Of a DNA stretch of 64,000 nt, positions 15,905 through 25,000 are shown in pieces. Location: positions 3,785,418 to 3,849,417 of the forward strand of contig JAVSMN010000001.1 of assembly GCA_032027205.1 (NCBI GenBank), in the 5' to 3' direction. Each line of letters begins with the position of its first letter. The stretch's first letter is position 1. Below the pieces are notes generated by a model. It had not been told where the DNA came from. It did no database searches and was given only the letters and a program-made list of their open reading frames with translations. The stretch is from Zeimonas sp032027205. Lineage in GTDB: Bacteria > Pseudomonadota > Gammaproteobacteria > Burkholderiales > Burkholderiaceae_E. Both the position numbers and the translations under genes were made by a program.

Positions 15905-16693
15905 TCAACGAAGCGGCGACGACGGGTCGTCGTTCTGTCGCTCTCCGTCCTCGAGCAACGTCTGCGCGAGTGCCGCGTCGAGTACGCCGGCGAGCGCCGA
16001 CGCAAAGGCCGCGCGCCGACCCTCGTCGGAACGAAACTCGCCTGGCGCGGCGAGGCGCTCGCAATCGATCGTGCGCCCGCCCAGCGCATCGAGATCGTCC
16101 GGCCGGCCGAGCGCATCGCACAGAATGGACCACGGTGGTTGCCACAACAGCGTTCCGCCCACCAGCGCGATGCCTGCTGCCCGGCGCTGCTGCGCGAGCC
16201 CGCACAACTTGCGACCGCGCGCGTCGGTCAACTCCCACGGCGACAACGCGCCGAAGCAGGCCCAGGGTAGCGGCGCGAAACCCGCGACGTCCGGGTCGCC
16301 GTTGCGAACCTGCTGCGGCGACAGCAGGCGCCCTTCGACGCCGAAGTCACTCAGCACGCGCACGTGAAGCTCGCCCAGCCAGCGATAGCTGTCGATGAGC
16401 CCACCCGCGGCGAGCCGATGCCTCGACGGCAGCAGCACCGTGACGCCGATCATCCACGGGCCGGCGAGCACGGCGCCGCCGCCGGAGGCACGCACGAGCA
16501 CCGGAAGCGTTTCACCCGCGCGCGCGGCAACCGACGCCTGCATCGAGCGCTGCGACAACCCGAGCACGATCGCCGGCGCGCGATAGCGCCAGACGCGCCA
16601 CTGCGGCCGGCCGACCGGTTCGGCAAGCGCTTCTCGGAGCCAGTCCTGTTCGTCGGCCGCGCTCGCCTGCAGGTGCATCGACTGCGCGCTCAC
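15905..16693 (-). CDS. Lipoate-protein ligase A-like protein
   Basis: 262 residues, biotin/lipoate ligase fold. Visible are the lipoate loop LVRASGGGAVLAGPWMIGV (family RRSGGGAV...), the catalytic lysine context GRKLCGLAQQRR (family K-x-x-G-x-A) and the following VGGTLLW strand. The C-terminal accessory domain of E. coli LplA is missing. The start GTG 16693 was chosen because it overlaps the stop of the lipoyl-domain gene as GTGA; other starts are GTG 16711 and ATG 16678. Its position directly behind a stand-alone lipoyl protein suggests that it is a dedicated ligase or amidotransferase for that protein; this is inference. Confidence 0.78.
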   Translation of the reverse strand: MSAQSMHLQASAADEQDWLREALAEPVGRPQWRVWRYRAPAIVLGLSQRSMQASVAARAGETLPVLVRASGGGAVLAGPWMIGVTVLLPSRHRLAAGGLIDSYRWLGELHVRVLSDFGVEGRLLSPQQVRNGDPDVAGFAPLPWACFGALSPWELTDARGRKLCGLAQQRRAAGIALVGGTLLWQPPWSILCDALGRPDDLDALGGRTIDCERLAAPGEFRSDEGRRAAFASALAGVLDAALAQTLLEDGERQNDDPSSPLR

Positions 16694-16941
16694 CCCGTCT
16701 CGCGCAACCACCCGATCGGCACGCCGCGCGCGAAGGTCGAGCCTGCCGCGACGTCGATCCGATCGAGCACCCCGTCGGCCGGCGCCGCGAGTTCGAGGCT
16801 CGTTTTCACCAGCACGACGACCGCCAAAACGACGCCCGCCTTCACCGGCTCGCCCTCGCGAACGAGCCAGCGATCGACGAGCGCTTCGGTTCCCGGCTCG
16901 ACGTCCTTCCAGGCGCTCTCCTCGAGGCCGATCGCGATCAT
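16690..16941 (-). CDS. Free-standing lipoyl-domain protein (83 residues)
   Basis: A single biotinyl/lipoyl domain with nothing attached. The modified lysine is predicted to be K46 in VLVKTSLELAAPADG, at the position of the DKA motif of E2 proteins; the hairpin partners VREGEPVKAG and GSTFARGVPIGWL flank it. There is no E3-binding or acyltransferase domain. ATG 16941 overlaps the E1 beta stop (ATGA) and the stop overlaps the ligase-like start (GTGA). It presumably carries the acyl-dihydrolipoyl group for the E1 encoded upstream; what removes the acyl group is not encoded in the cluster. Confidence 0.8.
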   Translation of the reverse strand: MIAIGLEESAWKDVEPGTEALVDRWLVREGEPVKAGVVLAVVVLVKTSLELAAPADGVLDRIDVAAGSTFARGVPIGWLRETG

Positions 16942-17978
16942 GCGGGGACCGCCTGCCGCAATGACGAAGCGCGGAGCGCGCGCGCCGCGGCGACGATCGA
17001 CTCGGCCTGCGGGATCACGGCGCGCTCGAGCGTTCGGCTGTACGGGATCGGCACGTCGGGCACGGCGAGACGTCGAACCGGAGCGCGCAGCGAGATGCTG
17101 TCGAGGTTCTCGGCGACGATCGCGGAGATTTCGCCGCTCAGCCCGAAGCTCAGGTAGTCCTCGTCCACGACCAGCAGTCGCCCCGTCTTGCCCACCGACG
17201 CGAGCACCGCCTGCCGGTCGAGCGGAACGAGCGTGCGCAGGTCGATGACCTCGGCCTCGATGCCCTCGCGCGCCAGTTCGCCTGCTGCCAGCACCGCCTT
17301 GTGCACCATCTGGCTGAGCGTGACGATCGTGAGGTCGCTGCCTTCGCGCACGACGTTCGCCGCGCCGAAGGCAAGCGCATAGGGCTCGGCCGGAACCTCC
17401 CGCGTGCTGCCCTCGAAATACGCCATCCACGGCAGCCCCATGATTCCCTTGTGGAACATGAAGAGCACCGGGTTGTCGTCGCGGATCGCCTGGATCATCA
17501 GGCCCTTCGCGTCGTACGCGTTCGACGGGACGACGACCTTGATCCCCGGCAGGTGCGCGAAGGTGGCGTACAGGCACTGCGAGTGCTGCGCGGCGTCGCT
17601 GTAGCCGCCGCCGATCGCGGTCATCAGCACCACCGGCAGGCGGATGTTGCCGCCAGCCATGTAGGTGTTCTTCGCCAGGTGGTTGTAGATCTGGTCCATG
17701 CACACGCCGAAGAAGTCGACGAACATCAGTTCGGCGATCGGACGCATGCCGCTGGCCGCGGCGCCGGTCGCCGCGCCGATGAACGCCGTCTCGGAGATCG
17801 GCGTGTCCATGATCCGCTCGGCGCCGAAGCGGTCGAGGAGTCCGCCGGTGGCGCTGAAGATGCCGCCGTAGCGACCGATGTCCTCGCCCATCACGAACAC
17901 GCTCGGGTCGCGTTCCATCTCCTGCGCGATCGCCTCGGAGATCGCCTGGGCCATCGTCAGGGTGCGGGATTCGCTCAT
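16938..17978 (-). CDS. 2-oxoacid dehydrogenase E1 component, beta subunit
   Basis: 346 residues of the transketolase pyrimidine-domain plus C-terminal domain type, like PdhB/AcoB/BkdA2. Recognisable are the N-terminal TMAQAISEAIAQEMERDPSV, MGEDIGRYGGIF, the RIMDTPISETAFIGAATGAA strand-loop and the C-terminal VIDLRTLVPLDRQAVLASVGKTGRL segment. The ATG at 17978 has a GGAGATCGATC ribosome site and sits 14 bases behind the alpha-subunit gene. With the alpha subunit it should form an alpha2-beta2 thiamine-diphosphate decarboxylase. The 2-oxoacid cannot be deduced. Confidence 0.88.
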   Translation of the reverse strand: MSESRTLTMAQAISEAIAQEMERDPSVFVMGEDIGRYGGIFSATGGLLDRFGAERIMDTPISETAFIGAATGAAASGMRPIAELMFVDFFGVCMDQIYNHLAKNTYMAGGNIRLPVVLMTAIGGGYSDAAQHSQCLYATFAHLPGIKVVVPSNAYDAKGLMIQAIRDDNPVLFMFHKGIMGLPWMAYFEGSTREVPAEPYALAFGAANVVREGSDLTIVTLSQMVHKAVLAAGELAREGIEAEVIDLRTLVPLDRQAVLASVGKTGRLLVVDEDYLSFGLSGEISAIVAENLDSISLRAPVRRLAVPDVPIPYSRTLERAVIPQAESIVAAARALRASSLRQAVPA

Positions 17979-17991
17979 GATCGATCTCCTA

Positions 17992-18999
17992 TCAGACGAA
18001 CACGTCGGCCAGCGCGTCGGCCGGCTTCGGATCCTCGGCGGCGCGCGCGAAGGCGAACGCTTCGTCGACGCGCTTCCTCGCGCGTTCCGCGGCGCGCTCG
18101 CGCGCCGCATCGTCCAGCAAGCCCTCCTTCTTCAGTTGCGCCGCCAGTCGCGGAATCGGATCGTCGGCGCGCAGTTTCGCGACCTCGTCCTTGGGTCGAT
18201 AGACCTCCGCGTCACCCTGGAAGTGCCCGAAGTAGCGATCGGTGCGCACCTCGATCAGCGTCGGCCCCTCGCCGCGCCGCGCGCGGGCAACGGCGTCGCC
18301 GGCCGCCTCCCACATCTCGACGGCGTCGTTGCGCCCCACGTGGATGCCGGGCATGCCGTACGCCGGCGCGCGGTCGGAAACGCGCGGGATCGACGTCGCG
18401 CTCGTCTTCGGCACCGAAATCGCCCAGTGGTTGTCCTCACAGACGAAGACCACGGGTAACTGCCACAGTGCTGCCAGGTTCAGCGATTCGTGGAACGATC
18501 CCTGGTTGGCCGCGCCCTCACCGAAGAAAGCCACCGCGACCCAGTCGTGCCCGAGTTTCTTCGCGGCTAGCGCCGCGCCGCAGGCCGGCGGCAGGCTCGC
18601 GCCGATGATGCCGCTGCAACTGAAGCGATGCTCGGCATCGAACAAGTGCATGTGCCCGCCCTTGCCCTTGCCGAGCCCTGCGGCCTTGCCGAACATCTCG
18701 GCCGTCATCCGGTCGAGCGGCACGCCCTTGGCGATCGCGAAGTGGTGCGGCCGGTGCGTACCGACCACCGTGTCTTCCTTCTTCAGGTGCGCGCAGACGC
18801 CGACCGCGACCGGTTCCTGCCCGGCCGCGAGGTGCATCTCGCCGGGCACCGGTCCCGAACCGATGTCGAAGGCCAGGCCTTTCTGGATCTTCGGCGGAAG
18901 CTTGCCCTCGAGGTAGACGGCTGCCATCGTCTCCTCGTAGTGGCGGATCTCGACCATCTTCTCGTACATCCACGGCAGCGCTGCATCGCGGTTTCTCAC
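17992..18999 (-). CDS. 2-oxoacid dehydrogenase E1 component, alpha subunit
   Basis: 335 residues. The thiamine diphosphate motif is present as FFGEGAANQGSFHESLNLAA...CEDN, and GKGKGGHMHLFD and THRPHHFAIAKGVPLDRM match PdhA/AcoA/BkdA1. A short insertion after residue 25 (KLPPKIQKGLAFDIGSGP) is not in the AcoA proteins I recall. Start GTG 18999 is chosen because AGGAGG lies 6 bases upstream (19006-19011); an upstream ATG at 19080 would add 27 unconserved residues. First gene of a five-gene run: E1 alpha, E1 beta, lipoyl protein, ligase-like, then the PadB-like gene after a gap. Confidence 0.88.
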   Translation of the reverse strand: MRNRDAALPWMYEKMVEIRHYEETMAAVYLEGKLPPKIQKGLAFDIGSGPVPGEMHLAAGQEPVAVGVCAHLKKEDTVVGTHRPHHFAIAKGVPLDRMTAEMFGKAAGLGKGKGGHMHLFDAEHRFSCSGIIGASLPPACGAALAAKKLGHDWVAVAFFGEGAANQGSFHESLNLAALWQLPVVFVCEDNHWAISVPKTSATSIPRVSDRAPAYGMPGIHVGRNDAVEMWEAAGDAVARARRGEGPTLIEVRTDRYFGHFQGDAEVYRPKDEVAKLRADDPIPRLAAQLKKEGLLDDAARERAAERARKRVDEAFAFARAAEDPKPADALADVFV

Positions 19000-19087
19000 G
19001 GTCGGCCTCCTAGTCCGGATTTGCCGGATCTGGGATGAACCATGCGCCGTTCGCGCGCTGCTCCCGTTGACATCCGTCAACGGGGAA

Positions 19088-19168
19088 GTGAAGGGTAAAA
19101 CGTGAAGGAGAAAAGCCTCGACCTTGCAGCCGGGGCCGTTCCCTTCACCTTTGCCCTCCCCCCTTCAC
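19088..19168. repeat. GTGAAGG direct and inverted repeats between trpB2 and the E1 genes
   Basis: GTGAAGGG (19088-19095) and GTGAAGG (19102-19108) are followed by CCCTTCAC twice (19141-19148 and 19161-19168). The arms can pair into an 8-bp stem on either strand. It lies just beyond the trpB2 stop and may insulate it from the E1 operon; there is no T-run of a classical terminator. Confidence 0.55.
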
Positions 19169-19173
19169 TGCCG

Positions 19174-20538
19174 CTACGCAGGCACGCTGGGCAACCCGGC
19201 CAACGCCATCGCCAGTTCCTTCTCGTCGTACGACTGGTCCGTGAGCGACCCGGAGTTGTAGGCCATGTAGGCGGCCATGTCGAAGTGGCCGTGGCCGGAG
19301 AGATTGAACAGGATCGTCTCCGAGCGGCCTTCGCGCTTGCAGCGCAACGCCTCGTCGATCGCCGCCTTGACCGCATGGTTCGCCTCGGGCGCCGGAACGA
19401 TTCCCTCGGTGCGCGCGAACTGCACGCCGGCGGCGAAGCACTCGGTCTGCTGGTAGGCGACCGCTTCGATCAGCTTCAGGTCGAGCAGATGCGAGATCAG
19501 CGGCCCCATCCCGTGATAGCGCAGCCCGCCCGCGTGGAAGCCCGGCGGCGTGAAGGTGGAACCAAGCGTGTGCATCTTCACCAGCGGCGTCATGTGTCCG
19601 GTGTCGCCGAAGTCGTAGGCCAGCTTCCCGCGCGTGAGCGTGGGGCAGGCCGCCGGTTCGACGGCAACGACGCGCGACTTCTTCCCGCCGCGCAGGCCCT
19701 GCCCGATGAACGGGAACACGAGACCGGCGAAGTTCGATCCGCCGCCGGTGCAGCCGATGAGGACGTCGGGCCATGCATCGGCCATCTGCATCTGCTCGAT
19801 CGCTTCCTGGCCGACGACCGTCTGGTGCAGCATCACGTGGTTGAGCACCGAGCCGAGCGCGTACTTGGTGTCGTCGTTCTTCGCGGCGATCTCGACCGCC
19901 TCGGAGATCGCAATGCCGAGGCTGCCCGGATGATCGGGTCGCTGCTTGAGCACCGCTCGTCCGTACTCGGTTTCGTTCGACGGCGAAGGCAGGCAGCGCG
20001 CGCCGTAGGTTTCCATCAGCGCGCGGCGGTACGGCTTCTGGTCGTAGGAGACACGCACCTGGAACACGGTGACATCGATGCCGAACAGCGCGCCGGCGAA
20101 GGCGAGCGACGAGCCCCATTGCCCGGCGCCGGTTTCGGTGCTCAACCGCCGGATGCCCGCCTCGCGGTTGTAGAAGGCCTGCGCGACCGCCGTGTTCGGC
20201 TTGTGGCTGCCGGCGGGGCTCACGCCCTCGTACTTGTAGAAGATCTTCGCCGGCGTGCCGAGGGCCTTCTCGAGTCGATGCGCACGGAACAGCGGACTCG
20301 GCCGCCACAGCCGATAGATCTCGCGCACCGGCTCGGGAATGTCGATCTCGCGCTCGGTGCTCACCTCCTGAAGGATGAGCTCCATCGGGAACAACGGCGC
20401 CAGGTCGTCGGGGCCGATCGGCTGCATCGTTCCCGGATGCAGCACCGGGGCGAGCGGCTTCGGCAGGTCGGCCTGGATGTTGTACCAGCGCTTCGGGATC
20501 CGACTTTCGTCGAGCAGGTACTTGGTTTGGTCCCCCAT
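19174..20538 (-). CDS. TrpB2-type tryptophan synthase beta-like protein
   Basis: 454-residue PLP enzyme of fold type II. The PLP lysine is in GSHKPNTAVAQA near 105-116 and the phosphate loop is GCTGGGSNFAG. Length and the N-terminal extension (YLLDESRIPKRWYNIQADLP) match the TrpB2 group rather than the 400-residue TrpB that pairs with TrpA; no trpA is nearby. TrpB2 enzymes can make tryptophan from indole and serine, or deaminate serine-like substrates. ATG 20538 follows GAGGAGAAAGTCG. It precedes the E1 operon in the same direction with a 174-base gap holding repeats. An indole- or tryptophan-related role for the neighbouring cluster is possible but unproven. Confidence 0.85.
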   Translation of the reverse strand: MGDQTKYLLDESRIPKRWYNIQADLPKPLAPVLHPGTMQPIGPDDLAPLFPMELILQEVSTEREIDIPEPVREIYRLWRPSPLFRAHRLEKALGTPAKIFYKYEGVSPAGSHKPNTAVAQAFYNREAGIRRLSTETGAGQWGSSLAFAGALFGIDVTVFQVRVSYDQKPYRRALMETYGARCLPSPSNETEYGRAVLKQRPDHPGSLGIAISEAVEIAAKNDDTKYALGSVLNHVMLHQTVVGQEAIEQMQMADAWPDVLIGCTGGGSNFAGLVFPFIGQGLRGGKKSRVVAVEPAACPTLTRGKLAYDFGDTGHMTPLVKMHTLGSTFTPPGFHAGGLRYHGMGPLISHLLDLKLIEAVAYQQTECFAAGVQFARTEGIVPAPEANHAVKAAIDEALRCKREGRSETILFNLSGHGHFDMAAYMAYNSGSLTDQSYDEKELAMALAGLPSVPA

Positions 20539-20666
20539 CGACTTTCTCCTCGTGTGTCGACGCCGATCGGCGTTCGAATCGGCAAGCATAGCCGAGCGCC
20601 TCGACGGTGCGATAGCCCGAAACGGCAGTCGAGAATCGCTATCGAGTCGGCCGCCCGATATTCAAT

Positions 20667-21242
20667 CTACGCGCGCTCGGAGCCATGAACCCCCGCTCGC
20701 GCGGCGGCGTCGACGACCGGCGCGGCGACCAGCAGCACGATCGCCTGCGCGGCAATCCCCTCGGCGCGGCCGACGAAACCGAGCCGCTCGCCGGTCTTCG
20801 CCTTCACGCTGACCCGTCCGGCATCGATGCCGATGGCCGACGCGACATTGGCCGCCATGCGGGCGACGAAGGGCGCCAGCCGGGGCGCCTGTGCGATCAC
20901 CGTCGAGTCGACGTTCGCCACCTGCCATCCCGCGGCACGCACGCGCGCGGCCACTTCCCGCAGCAGTAGCGAGCTGTCGGCGCCGCGCCAGCGAGGATCG
21001 GTGTCGGGAAAGTGCGAGCCGATGTCGCCCAGCGCGGCCGCGCCGAGCAGCGCGTCGGTGATCGCGTGCAGCAGCACGTCGGCATCGGAGTGCCCGAGCG
21101 CGCCCGCGCGGTGCGCGACGTCGACGCCGCCGATGCGCAGCCTGCGCCCGGGCACCAGCGCATGCACGTCCCAGCCCTGGCCGACGCGCAGGCCCGGCGC
21201 GGTCGGTGACGGCTCGGCAGCCGCGGTCGGGAACTCGCTCAT
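20667..21242 (-). CDS. ispF: 2-C-methyl-D-erythritol 2,4-cyclodiphosphate synthase
   Basis: 191 residues. IspF is the zinc enzyme that forms the cyclic diphosphate in the MEP isoprenoid pathway. Metal ligands are in GWDVHAL near 38-44; ALGHSDADVLLHAITDALLGA and GDIGSHFPDTDPRWRGADS are the signature stretches, and KAKTGERLGFVGR lies near the C-terminus. An N-terminal extension of about 30 residues is longer than in E. coli (159 total). ATG 21242 overlaps the ispD stop (ATGA), so ispD-ispF are coupled. Confidence 0.94.
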   Translation of the reverse strand: MSEFPTAAAEPSPTAPGLRVGQGWDVHALVPGRRLRIGGVDVAHRAGALGHSDADVLLHAITDALLGAAALGDIGSHFPDTDPRWRGADSSLLLREVAARVRAAGWQVANVDSTVIAQAPRLAPFVARMAANVASAIGIDAGRVSVKAKTGERLGFVGRAEGIAAQAIVLLVAAPVVDAAARAGVHGSERA

Positions 21243-21961
21243 CTCGGCTTGGCGTCGTTCGTGCGCGCCGCGAGCAACAGGCGCATCAGCGCGACGTCCT
21301 CGGCGCTGGTGACCTTGAAGTTCGAGCGCGTGCCCTCGACGAGCAGCGGCGCATGCCCGGCGCGCTCGACCGCCGACGCCTCGTCGGTGACGTCGGCATG
21401 CGCAGCCAGCGCTTCGAGCAGCAGCCCCAGGCGGAACATCTGCGGCGTCTGCGCGGCCCACAAGCCCTCGCGATCGATGGTAGCCGCGACGCTTTGCCGA
21501 TCGTCACGACTGCGCTTCACCGTATCGCCGACCGGCAGCGCGAGCAGTCCGCCGACCGGCGAAGCGCTCACGGCGTCGCGCAACCGTTCGAGCGCCGCCG
21601 CATCGATCGCCGGTCGCGCCGCGTCGTGCACCAGCACCCAGTCGCGCGCATCGTACTGGCGCGTCAACGCCTGCAGGCCGGCGAGCACGCTGTCGCGCCG
21701 GGTCGCGCCGCCGCGCGCGAGCACCTCGACGCGCGCGCGTCCGTGCAGCACCATCGCCGCGCGTTGATCGTCGGGGGCGACGACGACGACGACGCGCTCG
21801 ATCCACGGTGTCGCGCACAGCGCGTCCACGCTCCATTCGAGCATCGAGCGCGCGCCCAGCGCCAGGTACTGCTTTGGCAGCGGCGCGCCCACGCGCGCGC
21901 CGATCCCGGCTGCGGGAATCAACGCCACGTGCCGCGGCGATTGCGAAAGACGTGCGGACAT
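21239..21961 (-). CDS. ispD: 2-C-methyl-D-erythritol 4-phosphate cytidylyltransferase
   Basis: 240 residues. IspD joins CTP and methylerythritol phosphate in the MEP pathway. The CTP-binding motif ALIPAAGIGARVGAPLPKQY (glycine-rich, Arg/Lys ligands) is near 13-32; ARGGATRRDSVLAGL, VLVHDAARP and the C-terminal SNFKVTSAEDVALMRLLLAA complete the family pattern. Divergent from mfd with only 42 bases between starts. Confidence 0.94.
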   Translation of the reverse strand: MSARLSQSPRHVALIPAAGIGARVGAPLPKQYLALGARSMLEWSVDALCATPWIERVVVVVAPDDQRAAMVLHGRARVEVLARGGATRRDSVLAGLQALTRQYDARDWVLVHDAARPAIDAAALERLRDAVSASPVGGLLALPVGDTVKRSRDDRQSVAATIDREGLWAAQTPQMFRLGLLLEALAAHADVTDEASAVERAGHAPLLVEGTRSNFKVTSAEDVALMRLLLAARTNDAKPR

Positions 21962-21990
21962 CGAGCGAAACCTGGCCTTCGGCGAAAAGA

Positions 21991-21996
21991 TAGAAT
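21991..21996 (+). promoter_or_regulatory. Candidate -10 box (TAGAAT) of mfd
   Basis: TAGAAT ends 7 bases before the proposed TTG start of mfd (22004), in the 42-base gap between ispD and mfd. The spacing would give an almost leaderless message. No clear -35 hexamer. Confidence 0.35.
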
Positions 21997-22003
21997 TCTA
22001 GGC

Positions 22004-25000
22004 TTGCGAACCGAGTCTCCGACGACCTCCCCCGCTGCAGCAACGCCCCCGGGGCTGCCCGGCGATCGCGCCGATGCGCTCGGTTCGATCCCCGCGCCCG
22101 GCCGTGGGCAGGTGCGCACCCTTCCCCGCTGCCACGGCTCGGCCGACGCTCTGCTGCTCGCCGCGCTCGCCGAGCGCGAGAGCGCGCGTGCGCTGCGTGC
22201 CGCGGATCCCGACGCCGCGAGTGCAACGGCGCCGACCGCACGCGGTCGCGCGCTGGCGATCGTCACGGCAAAACCGGGCGACGCCGTGCGGCTCGCGCAG
22301 GAGATGCGCTGGTTCGCGCCGCTGCTGCGCGTGCTGTTGCTGCCCGACTGGGAAACGCTGCCGTACGACGCGTTCTCGCCACACCAGGACCTCGTCTCCG
22401 AACGCCTGTCCACGCTGTACGCACTGCAGCAGCACGACTGCGACGTCGTGCTCGCGCCGATCGGAACCGCGCTGCAGCGCCTGGCCCCGGCGAAATACCT
22501 CGCCTCGCATACGTTCTTCTTCCACAAGGGCCAGCAGCTCGACGAGGCGCGGCTGCGCCGGCAGCTCGCCTTCGCCGGCTACGAGCACGTCAAGCAGGTC
22601 GTGCGTCCGGGCGAATACGCGGTGCGCGGAAGCCTGATCGATCTCTTCCCCACCGGATCGAGCCTGCCCTACCGCATCGACCTCTTCGGCGACGAGATCG
22701 ACTCGATCCGCACCTTCGATCCCGACACGCAGCGAAGCCTGTACCCGATCGATCGCGTGCGGCTGCTTCCCGGGCGCGAGTTCGCGCTCGACGAAGCGGC
22801 GCGCACGGCGTTCCGCGGACGCTGGCGCGAACGCTTCGAAGGCGACCCGTCGGCGAGCACGATCTATCGCGACGTCGGCAACGGCATCGCGCCGGCCGGC
22901 ATCGAGTACTGGCTGCCGCTCTTTCATGAGCACACGGCGACATTGTTCGACTACCTGCCCGACGACGCGATCGTCGTCTCGCACGGCGACGTCGACGCGG
23001 CGGCGCGCCGCTTCGGACAGGAGGCCGCCGAGCGCTACCGCTTCCTGTCGCACGACCGCAGTCGTCCGCTGCTCAAGCCCGAGGAGCTTTTCCTCGACAG
23101 CGCGACGCTGTTCGCGCAGGCGAAGGAGTTCGGGCGCTGGTCGATGGCCGCGCCGGACGAGGCGGGCGCACAGGGCACGGACGCGACGACGCGCGAGGGC
23201 AGCGCAGCACGCGAAGGCAGCAACGCCGACGAGCGCAGCACGCTCTTCGCGCTCGTCCCGCCTCACGTCGCGATCGAACGTCGCGCGTCCGACCCGCTCG
23301 AGCGCCTGCGCGCGTGGCTGGCCGAACCTGGAACGCGAAAGCTCGTCGTCGCCGAGTCGCCCGGCCGTCGCGAGACGCTCGAACAGCTGTTCTCCGAGCA
23401 CGGCGTGCGCCTGCCTGCGGTCGACGACTGGAAGCGCTTCGCCGACGGCGGCCTGCGCGAGGCGATCACGGTCGGGCCGATCTTCGACGGCTTCGTCGTT
23501 CCGGGCGCGCGCATCTCGGTGGTCACCGAAACCGAGCTCTTCGCCGGCGCGCCGCGCCGCCGCCGGCGCGGCCTGCGCGAGACGCAGACCGACGTCGATT
23601 CGATCATCCGCGACCTCTCGGAGCTGAAGGCCGGCGACCCGGTCGTGCACGCGCAGCACGGCATCGGCCGCTACGAAGGCCTGGTGACGATGGAGCTCGA
23701 CGAGGAGCCCACCGAGTTCCTGCACCTGCGCTACGCGAAGGACGCAACGCTGTACGTGCCGGTGGCGCAGCTGCACGTCATCTCGCGCTACAGCGGCGCC
23801 GCTCCCGAAGATGCGCCGCTGCACGAGCTCGGTTCGGGGCAATGGGAGAAAGCGCGCCGCCGCGCGGCCTCGAAGGCGCGCGATGCGGCGGCCGAACTGC
23901 TGAACCTGTACGCGCGCCGCGCGGCGCGCGAGGGCCACGCATTCCGCTTCGCGCCGAACGACTACGAAGCCTTCGCCGAAGGCTTCCCGTTCGACGAGAC
24001 GCCCGATCAGCAATCGGCGATCGATTCGGTAGTCGGCGACATGACATCGGGCAAGCCGATGGACCGGCTGGTCTGCGGCGACGTCGGCTTCGGCAAGACC
24101 GAAGTCGCGCTGCGCGCCGCCTGGGTCGCGGTCGCCGACGGCAGGCAGGTTGCAGTGCTGGCGCCGACGACGCTGCTCGCCGAACAGCACTTCCAGACCT
24201 TCAGCGACCGCTTTGCGGACTTCGCGGTGCGCATTGCGCAGCTGTCGCGCTTCCGTTCGAAGAAAGAGACGAGCGCGGCGATCGACGGGCTGGCCGAAGG
24301 GAAGATCGACATCGCAATCGGCACGCACAAGCTGCTGTCGCCCGATGTGAAGTTCGACCGGCTGGGGCTCGTGATCATCGACGAGGAGCACCGCTTCGGC
24401 GTGCGGCAGAAGGAGGCGTTGAAGGCGCTGCGCGCCGAGGTCGACGTGCTCACGCTCACCGCCACGCCGATTCCGCGCACGTTGGCGATGAGTCTCGAGG
24501 GCATCCGCGACTTCTCGGTGATCGCCACCGCGCCCCAGCGTCGGCTGGCGATCAAGACCTTCGTGCGACGCGAGAGCTCCGGCACGATCCGTGAAGCGCT
24601 GATGCGCGAACTGAAGCGCGGAGGGCAGGCGTACTTCCTGCACAACGAGGTCGAGACGATCGAGAACCGCCGCGCGCGCCTGGCCGAGCTCGTCCCCGAG
24701 GCGCGCATCGCCGTCGCGCACGGGCAGATGCCCGAGCGCGAACTCGAGCGCGTCATGCGCGACTTCCTGCAGCAGCGCTTCAACGTGCTGCTGTGCACGA
24801 CGATCATCGAGACGGGCATCGACGTGCCGAGCGCAAACACCATCGTCATCCATCGCGCCGACCGCTTCGGTCTGGCACAGTTGCACCAGTTGCGCGGCCG
24901 CGTCGGCCGCTCGCATCACCAGGCCTACGCCTACCTGATGGTTCCCGACGAGAAGTCGATGACGCGCGACGCGGTCAAGCGCCTGGAAGCGATCCAGGCC

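Noticed and set aside
16938..18999. Acetoin dehydrogenase (acoA-acoB) assignment
   Set aside because: The E1 subunits resemble AcoA/AcoB, but no acoC E2, acoL, acoR or acoX is present and the carrier is a lone lipoyl domain, so a specific substrate name is not justified.
19174..20538. Canonical TrpB partner of TrpA
   Set aside because: N-terminal extension, length and lack of trpA point to TrpB2; the symbol trpB was not assigned.
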